Position numbers and translations under genes: made by a program
Assembly: GCA_021030905.1 (NCBI GenBank)
Contig: JAGFMI010000003.1
Location: 1,488,001-1,552,000 of the forward strand
Source of the DNA: Pyrenula massariospora
Lineage: Eukaryota; Ascomycota; Eurotiomycetes; Pyrenulales; Pyrenulaceae
Direction of reading: 5' to 3'
DNA length: 64,000 nucleotides
The notes under the pieces: model-generated
What the model was told of the DNA's origin: nothing
Database searches by the model: none
The model's input: the letters and a program-made list of their open reading frames with translations, nothing else
Part shown: one piece after another, positions 56,336-64,000 of the stretch
How the letters are laid out: every line of letters starts with the position of its first letter
Numbering within the stretch: the stretch's first letter is position 1

Positions 56336-58531
56336 GCACCTGATCATTCAGATGCCTATGATGCACAACACTTGCTGTTGAAAAATTGGTAGGTTGAGTT
56401 GGGATTAACATACTGTAAATAAGGTAAAGCTGACATAAATGTTTATCCCCGAAAAGGCTGAAAGTCAACGCAGAAGGCATAATTGCACTGGTGTTCAGGC
56501 CGCTGGTGGTTACATACTTAGGAAGAGGGGGTCTGCCTTTAATGTCACCTATTTCTTCTCAAACTTTCGAATGCAAAGGTCCATAGACAGGATAAGTCGT
56601 GAGAGCGAGCCTACTTTTTGTCGTCTAAGACTATTCACGCCGACGCCTTTTGCAGATTCGAGTCACTTTGTTGAGTATAAAAGTACTAGAGCGCTGACGA
56701 AATTGACAAGCACTAGATACAAAGGTTTTTCCTACCAAGCCGATGTATTCCACATGGCTTGCATATGGAAAGGTCTCCATCAGACGGTTAGTCATACCCA
56801 AGCTTTATAGCATCTAACATCCTACGATTTCTTTCATTTCCTGCCTGGCTATCACATTTCTCTCGGGTTGCTAAGACCAGCACCCGTAAATTGTTGCATC
56901 ATGAGGCTATGTCTTCACATTTCCCTTATTGGGCTGTCAGTGAGAGGTCATGCTTCATGTTTCTTCGAACGGATATTTAAATCCCTCCAGGTCATGTCCA
57001 ACCTTTTCCCCTAATCCCTTCGAAGTGTTCTGCTTGATGATCTTGTACTACCGGAGATCTATTCTTCTCGTGTCCCAGTCCTTATTACAAGCTACAACAA
57101 TCTTTTCTTCGTCAGCATGCAGATCCAGCTGCTACCTCTGCTATCCATCTCCCTGCTCCTCGCCGCTTCCAAAGTCAATGAAACCGACACCATCTTCGAC
57201 AATTAGGGAAGATATGGTCCTCGGCAATGCGATTGTACAATTTTAGCCTCTTTAATGGACGACAGCGCCTGCTTCATCGCCGCCGGTCCCATTGCTAATA
57301 GGGCGTCCGATAGTGATAAAGATCCTGCGGTGGGTAGAATCTGTCAAAGAAAACTCTTGCTCTCCTGGTAACGGGTAGAGCGTAGAGCCAAAAAGACGTC
57401 GCTAATGGACTTTTCAAAAGTACTGCAACGTTTTCAAAGAATGGAGGCGCATGCGCAAGACATGCACTTTATCACACGGTCTGAAAACCACAACGGCAGT
57501 GGTACCTTCAAGTCACCCAACCGTGTGAGTGTCGTTCTTATCTACGAATTAGCCCTGAGATACATGATGAGACTAATCCTGGACCCAGAATATCTACGCT
57601 CAGTCGGGGCACAAAATGCACAATACAAAAAGTTGTACCCCTGGCTGAGGCTTGCAGACAGGTGTTTGAGGCAAATTTCATCTCTACGGATGATCTTGAC
57701 ACTTGATGGCATTTGCGACGGGGCCTTTACTTCTGTTGTATACCGGATATGAACCTTTTCTTCTTTGGCAGAATTGTAGTTGGAGAGTATCGGATCGGCG
57801 TCTCATGATTACAGAGCTTTTTGGCGACGTGGAGCCGCTCCCTAGATCAGGCTAAACCCTTCAGGATTAATTACAGGCTTTGTGACATACACCAGAAAGT
57901 CTCTGCAAAGTCCATCTCTGCTGAAGGATAGAGTAGAGACAAGTTGTCTACCACCTCCATCTCCTCCGACATTTAGGCATCACAGGAATCTTGAGACTGA
58001 GGTACTTTGCGGCTCGATAGTAGCCTCCTCATATGTAAGACCCAGGTCAGACGGTGAGCAACGCCAAGCCTGCAAGTGACGATGATGACCAGCGATAGTC
58101 GCTCCGATCCGAGGATCTCAGAGGATCGACATCTCCCAGCTCCTAGCTCAGAGGCCAGCTTCGTCGCTTTAAAACTCCACCTGCACTATCTAGCTTATCA
58201 TGAAAGCTACAAAGCGTGTCTCGGTGCCGCTTCTGACGGGGCAGAAACGTGCGACTCGCTCATGTTCCCGATAAACTTGCAGCTGCGAGGCAGAGTCACA
58301 TGGGTCTGCTCAATGGCGAGTAGCACATCCAACGGCATGACGTATTTGGACAGGAGTCGCGATGAAAAGATTCATGCGACATCTTCCAGGTCTGACTAGT
58401 GAAAGGTAAAAAGGTATTTAGCCTGCGTGCCTTGGGGTTGAGAAAGCTGGTCTCCCATGTCTCTATCGTTGTCTGCCCCGCCACTGTGAATTTCTTCCTC
58501 ACCGAGACTAGGCTACGCGGCTTAAATTAAC
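56336..58531. other. Gene-poor spacer
   Basis: About 2.2 kb between two plus-strand genes. Frames at 56439-56810, 57405-57752 and 58076-58399 are short and carry no recognised domain; the 115-codon frame at 57405 (MDFSKVLQRFQRM) is the most gene-like but unsupported. No repeats or RNA genes were recognised. Confidence 0.4.
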
Positions 58532-60356
58532 ATGTCGGTCAGATTTGGTGATACAGGGTTTGACCCAGATACGGAGAAGCAGAAGCTCGAGAATGAAAAA
58601 GGCAGCACCGACTATGGACGACCACCGTCTCTTCGAAGAGGTTCCATGCGCCAATCCTATGCTTCTTTGAGAAAGTCTATTGGATCCAGGGCAGACGGGT
58701 ATGAGACCAAGGATCCATTCCACGGCGGAGACGAAGTGGAAGGTGATGAGGAAGAGATTGACTATCGAACGCTCAAGTGGTGGTATGCGCTCCTGTGCTT
58801 GCAGCTTAGTATCTCCGTTTCGCCAGACAAACGCTGACTCGCACGACAGGCAAGCCGGGATGAGTATGACCTTGAAGAAGCCCTTTGACTCGAGAAATCA
58901 CTGATGTGCTTCGACTAGTCATGGTTGCCGAGACCATTTCTTTGGGAATCTTGTCCCTACCATCCGTTCTAGCTACAGTCGGAATGGTTCCGGGCGTGAT
59001 TCTAATCCTCGGACTAGGTGTTTTGGCAACGTATTCTGGCTACGTGATCGGCCAATTCCGTCTCGAGTACCCTTGGGTGAGGCCAAATTTCCACGAAGAG
59101 CATGAACAGAAAATAATGGCTTCCTAGGTCCACAGCTTTGGTGATGCTGGTGAGATCCTCTTCAAGCCGCTTGGCTGTCCTACATTTGGCAAAGAGCTCC
59201 TTGGCTGGGCACAGACAATCTTTCAAGTCTTCAGCATGGCGAGCCATATCTTGATATGGACAATCTGCTTCAATACTATTACGGGTAGTGCCACGTGTAC
59301 AATGGTCTGGGGGGTTATTGCCCTCATCGTATTCTGGATGTTTGATTTACCAAGGACATTGAGAAATGTGTCATATCTCTCTATTTCCTGTAAGCCATGT
59401 GAGCAAAATCTTTTTTGATCCGGACTAATTCGAGGGATAGCGTTCATTAGTATCTTCTCCGCGGTTATGATAACGATGATTGACGTTGGTGTCGAGAAGC
59501 CGATCGGAGAAGGGAAGCTATCTGCAACTCAATCATTATCTTTCCAATCTGCCTTCGTTAGCGTTTCCAACATTGTCTTTGCATACGGTAAGCATTTGTT
59601 TAACAAGCAAGCGGAATACCACTAAGTGCCACAGCCGGCCACGCCTGTTTCTTCGGCTTCATCTCTGAGCTCCGCGACCCTCGTGACTTCACGAAGTCAC
59701 TCATTTTTCTTCAATCGTGCGATATTTCCATGTACCTCACCGTTGCGGTCGTTGTCTACCGCTATGCTGGTGAAGAAGTCAAGTCTCCTGCCCTTGGCTC
59801 GGCCGGCCCGACGGTCAAAAAAGCCGCCTGGGGAATAGCGATTCCTACCGTAAGCTTCCCCAAATCCATCACCCTCTTGCCGTCGTCAACAAAAAAAGAC
59901 GCTGACTGATCGACTTTGATGCAACAGATCATTATTGCTGGCGTCATCTACGGCCACGTCGCGAGTAAATATATCTTTGTACGGATATTCAGAGGAACCA
60001 AACACCTTATCAAACGCACTAAACTTAGCACCATTGCTTGGACCCTTATTACGCTCACGCTCTGGGTTATCGCGTGGATCATCGCCGAGTCGATCCCTAA
60101 TTTCAACGACCTTCTGGCGCTTGTGTCTGCGTTATTCGCATCGTGGTTCACTTACGGCCTGAGCGGCATCTTCTGGCTCTTCATGAACAAAGGACAGTAT
60201 TTCAAAAATTGGAAGAAGACATGCTTGACGGCAGCAAACATATGTTTGTTTTCAGTTGGCAGCGCAGTGTGTGTCCTAGGCTTGTGGACGAGTGGAGATG
60301 CAATTCACAATGCGACCGGAGGAGCAAGTTGGACATGTAGGAGTAATGCACAGTGA
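58532..60356 (+). CDS. AAAP-family amino-acid permease (Neurospora Mtr-like)
   Basis: CDS join(58532..58782, 58850..58863, 58919..59076, 59128..59389, 59441..59587, 59635..59849, 59928..60356), 491 aa. Plasma-membrane proton/amino-acid carrier. Seen: soluble N-terminus (about 85 residues, acidic before the first membrane segment), YRTLKWWQAGMIMVAETISLGILSLPSVLATVGM, a TYSGYVIGQFRLEYPW end to a membrane segment, HSFGDAGEILFKPLG, ATCTMVWGVIALIVFWMFDLPRTL, AYAGHACFFGFISELRDPRDF and KAAWGIAIPTIIIAGVIYGHVASKYIFVR, all in order. Eleven hydrophobic segments are countable. Introns are 67, 55, 51, 51, 47 and 78 nt. The second exon is only 14 nt (58850-58863); without it the join gives neither frame nor the WWQAGMIM motif. 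A neutral aliphatic or aromatic amino acid is the likely substrate by family. Confidence 0.93.
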
Positions 60357-61378
60357 CTAAGTGATGCATGGAGCCTTTACCATGGACTTGGTGTGAACTT
60401 CTTGTCGAGCTGTTGAAGGCTGATTTACACTCCAGCGACTTTCCGACAATCCCATGCTAGTAACGAGAGCGGTGAAGCACAGATAGCCAGTGAAATTGTA
60501 AAGACGAAGGCGCAACACGACTTGAAACGCATAATTTGGAAGCGTACTTGAGCTGCTACAGCTACTGTCATTGCTCAAAAGCCCAAGGTGCGACATCCGA
60601 ATAAATACGATATTTGTATTGGTCGCGCCAAAGCGTTCTCCAAGATCCTTTATCAAATTTTCTTGATACTACTTCGATTCGAAATCGCCTTAGCTGGCTA
60701 TTTTGTACCGCGCGCAGTCAACAGCGGAAGGTATTGAAAAGTAGCGGCATTAAACAATAACGGTCTCTTTTGGAGACTGGTTTGCAGGGGACGACGGCAG
60801 ATATTAGGTAATTGAAGGGAATGAAAATAGAGAGCTCTGTTTCAAATTCTGTCAACGCTTAATTATAGAATGGACATGGAGCTGCTACGTCATCTAACTC
60901 AAGCGCGCCACGTCAGAAATATACCTATCCGGCGCATTTGAAGTCCGCATGAAGCATTCATGGACTAAGAGTCAGCTAAATAAGAAGAAAGTAGCGGGAC
61001 AAGACTAGTATCAAGGGAAGGAACACTATCAACTCTAGAGCTGCTAACGCTTCCTTTTATTTGTACGAACTGGGAATGGTGGATAAGGTGCTAATTGTCG
61101 GTCTGAGCTTGCTGAAGTCAAAAAGTACCTGCCCGTTGCTACCCCTTTGTATTCGAATCTTGGCGCTTCATAACAAACATACTAAGAAGAATTGCCTTTT
61201 TCTGTAGGATGAGTTCTTGCATTGTGTTATTCGAAGGACGCTATCGGCATCAAAGTCTGACATCACCGCCGATTGCGTCCTCACTCCAAATATTAATGCT
61301 CCAGTGGTTTAAGTTTCACCGGCCTCATATTCATCCCAGCTTCGGATATTTGGTTTACCGATAGCACTTACAAATAAG
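60357..61378. other. Intergenic, no gene seen
   Basis: About 1 kb downstream of the permease. A 99-codon minus frame (60357-60656) overlaps the likely 3' UTR and has no domain. Confidence 0.4.
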
Positions 61379-62039
61379 AATGAACCCTCGTTTCCTGTTA
61401 GAATACGCCGGTTCATTAGCCTTGACGTACGTCTCATAGCTATTCTGTGTTTGACGGCATTGGCGGTCGGTATTGCAAACGCTGTCTTAGCTCTAAACAG
61501 CGGCGTGAAGCCAGCGGATCCAACCAGTGGAGAACAAATTCACCCATCACCAACGTACGTGTCCCAGTCAAGGGTTGCAGATGGAGCTAACATCAAGATA
61601 GGGTAGTCATCTTCTGTTCGATAATGATGCCATTCGTCAGCGCTCTTTATTCCTTGATCCATGTTGCAGCGCATTGGTACTCGAAGACGTATCCTAGCTT
61701 GTCTTTGGTTGCTTCTCTAGTCTTGTGGATTGGCTGGCTTGTAACGGCAGTCATCTGGGGTTCATGCGGGAAATTTGGCTAGGCGAAGGAGGTGACGACG
61801 TCGATCGAGATGGACATTGTTTCCAAGGGAGGCTGGTGTATAGGAATCATGGAGACCGCACCGATAAGGTTCTGACTTCTCTGGCAATTGCTATCACTGT
61901 CTTGTTCTTCTTGGTCATTTTGGTATCCATTGAGGCACACAGGGCACGGATTGCTCGGAGAGGCTTACCGAAGGCCGCAGCGGAAGAGACAGTATCGGAT
62001 GGGCAAGGAGGCGTTGAGCTGCTAAAGTACAATCTGTGA
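61379..62039 (+). CDS. Unresolved multipass membrane protein, frame uncertain
   Basis: A gene is present but its model is not closed. From 61379 the frame reads NEPSFPVRIRRFISLDVRL, then a membrane segment (IAILCLTALAVGIANAVLAL) to 61554. A GT-AG intron (61555-61601, 47 nt) joins to VVIFCSIMMPFVSALYSLIHVAAHWY and a third segment (LSLVASLVLWIGWLVTAVIW), which hits a stop at 61780-61782. The same region in another frame continues with LVYRNHGDRTDKVLTSL and a fourth segment (AIAITVLFFLVILVSIEAHRARIARR) to a stop at 62037-62039. A 44-nt intron (61677-61720, GT-AG) restores the frame but deletes the third segment; otherwise a frameshift near 61778 is needed. Four-segment fungal proteins (MARVEL-like) look like this. 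The 5' exon and start codon were not found. Confidence 0.4.
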
Positions 62040-64000
62040 GAGCTAGAGTGGTATAATAACCTTTAGAACAAAAGGACCCGAGCTTTTGTATCGACTGTCG
62101 TTAATATTGATACAGGGCGATCGTAGGTCTTTGAGGTGAATTATTTGACTTTTGATCCAGATCCAGTGCGTCTTGCGAAGCATCCACTTCTGTCTGGTGA
62201 AAGCTTCTGGTGCTTAAATGCACTAGATGGTAAACAGCGAGATTGGCTTTAGATGAGCGGGCCAGGCTTATTTCACGTTGACAAGAGGCACGATGAAAGA
62301 TAATATTACTTCTCCACAAAGCGTCGCCTTACCCGCGGAGTTGTACCATTGCAGGTTCCCATAGATGAGACTGGTAAATTGGCGGAATGCGCTCGGCGAA
62401 TGGTTTTGGGCCAGCAACTAGTAGATGCCTTATGTCAATTGATAGAGAAAAGAGAAAATTTACTTGCGACCACAAGCTCATTCTCGTCTATGACTCCCAG
62501 GCTCTCGCCTTCCACCAGCTAATTCATGACGTTGGTAATTGGAATCCAAATTCCAGAAGTTCGCCGGCAATGGCTGCTTGGTCATTGAAACTCCCTTGTA
62601 GGGATCGAGAACGACGAAACTCACAGTGTGGTTCACCCCTATTTCAATGACGGAGCAACGGTTTGGAACTTTGTTAAGGGAGCCGTAATCGTGAAACGTC
62701 ACATTTGTCTTGCCTACCCGATGGCGGAGTGGTGTCCATCGTAGCGATTGGTTCTCGTAATCAAGTCGTCTTCAGCCCTACTGTCAGGTGCTTCCGGTGT
62801 CCTGCACGTAATATCGAGATGAGTCCGCATAAAGGTTGGTAAATGCACACCGACATCCTCAGGCAACGAACTGGCGAGGCTGCTTTCGCCTTGCATCAAA
62901 CTCGCTTGAGATTCGAGAAAACTTTGCTGCTAAGTTAGGTCGGCCGTTCCTGTAATTGACGCATCTGGGGCTGAAGAACGCACGATTTCGAAGCTAGCGG
63001 TGATTTGGTTGGATGATAGTCGCCATCTAAGCGGTCGCATATCTGGCCGCGGCTGCGCTCGCTGCGCCTTCCAACCAACACCAAGGCCGGACCCTCTGCC
63101 GCGGCCTTCGAACTACACTCACTCTCACACTCCCGTCGGTCGAACTCCTTTCTAGAAGGCTTTCTATCCCCAACTCTCCAGCCTCAGCCGCACAACGCCT
63201 TATGCTAAACCCTTGACCACCAATCTACAGGCATCCGCCGCGGTCGCCTGAGAGCACCATGTTCAAACTTAGTTCATCGTGACGATGGTGCCTGTGCCGC
63301 TGCACTTGGAGGCACGGAGGGTATCGAGGTAGCTCACTATCACGCACAATGGAGGCAGCATTGTGACTGTCCGTGCTGCATCAGGGCAGCTTACCCCCTC
63401 ATCACTATGGAGCCTGAGTCGATATCAGGCTGCCCCCATTCATCTTCGATGCTTCCAACGAATTAGTATGGTGAGGCACACCAGAGCAACAACCCAAAGA
63501 TCGCGACTCCGCCTCGAGGGGCTGATACTTATCGCGACATTGGCTACTAGACCATGCGCTTGGAGAGTCGGTCTGAGACTCTATTCGGCAATCACCGCTA
63601 TCTTTGCTCTAAGGGTCGTACCTACATCTCCTTTCTGTCCCCATTGGCTTGTCCCCGTCTCACCCCGGCTCCCGACACCCTTCTCATATCTTTAAGTCGC
63701 CTCAGCCTTACTCATTATCCATTTAGTATCTTTCTATGGCTCCTTTGACTTTTTTGATTCTCTGGCTGTCTCCTTTAGTTCTTCCATAGGATCCAGTCGG
63801 CTCAGATTTGACCCGAAATCTGGCCGCTGGAGACCTTGTGGTCGACCTCATTAGGGTCCTCAGCACCGTCCCTGTACCTTTTGCTTTGCTGTCATCGCAC
63901 CTCAATATGCAGTCAACTACATGCCCTTTTGCTCAGGCTACCATTGCTCATGGCGCTTGTGATCGCATATTCAGACGCCCCTTCATCGTGTGCCGCAGAC
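62040..64000. other. Gene-poor end of window
   Basis: About 2 kb without supported genes. An ATG at 63907 opens a frame running to the window end (starting MQSTTCPFAQA), preceded by a pyrimidine-rich stretch as often found upstream of fungal starts. It could be the beginning of a gene that continues past 64000, but 31 codons are too few to judge. Confidence 0.35.

Noticed and set aside
57405-57752. 115-codon frame with helical start (MDFSKVLQRFQRM)
   Set aside because: Isolated, no recognised domain, no splice-linked neighbours; may be decayed sequence.
1-64000. tRNA, rRNA, CRISPR array, transposon or virus-like element
   Set aside because: No tRNA-type B-box with matching arms, no regularly spaced repeats, and no transposase, integrase or reverse-transcriptase motifs in any reading examined.

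Overview
The window is nuclear DNA of a filamentous ascomycete (Pezizomycotina). Reasons: compact genes on both strands, many short GT-AG introns (mostly 42-110 nt) with CTAAY/CTRAY branch-like sites, fungal-only families (Zn2Cys6 regulator, FAS1 GPI protein, Mdm31, Bem3-like RhoGAP, Dug3, sphingolipid C9-methyltransferase) and an internal TTAGGG run. I cannot fix the class or genus. I rebuilt exons by hand from splice signals, reading-frame phase and family motifs; every joined CDS was checked to be a multiple of three. No CRISPR, tRNA, rRNA, or recognisable transposon or virus-like element was found.

Layout. 0-9 kb: an EXS-family Golgi protein (ERD1-like), a sphingolipid C9-methyltransferase, a Zn2Cys6 regulator (minus) and a GPI-anchored aspartic protease. 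9-20 kb: a zinc-cluster-free fungal regulator with a basic N-terminus (minus), a DUF202 membrane protein (minus), an oil-body-associated (DUF1264) protein, a sulfotransferase-like P-loop protein with a membrane tail, and a two-domain fasciclin GPI protein (minus). 20-31 kb: a gene-poor gap, an MBD4-like HhH-GPD DNA glycosylase, a large disordered protein of unknown function, and an MFS drug/polyamine-type transporter (minus). 31-35 kb: a divergent pair of glutathione-degrading enzymes, Dug3-like amidohydrolase and gamma-glutamyltranspeptidase. 35-43 kb: a small Cys/His protein, a possible small membrane protein, a secreted endonuclease/exonuclease/phosphatase-jacalin fusion, and an SDR oxidoreductase. 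43-57 kb: a PX-PH-RhoGAP (Bem3-like) and a housekeeping cluster: SAP30BP/HCNGP-like protein with proteasome beta-6 (head to head), then PNO1 with MDM31 (head to head). 58-64 kb: an amino-acid permease with a 14-nt exon, an unresolved membrane-protein gene, and a stretch without supported genes.

The clearest functional link is the Dug3-GGT pair: two unrelated enzymes that cut the same gamma-glutamyl bond of glutathione, transcribed from one 530-bp intergenic region. No obvious secondary-metabolite cluster or defence system is present. The most checkable oddities are splicing ones: a GC-AG or GT-AG choice in GGT, an apparent GT-TG intron in the phosphatase-jacalin gene, tiny exons in the permease and the RhoGAP, and a frame problem in the membrane-protein gene near 61.7 kb.
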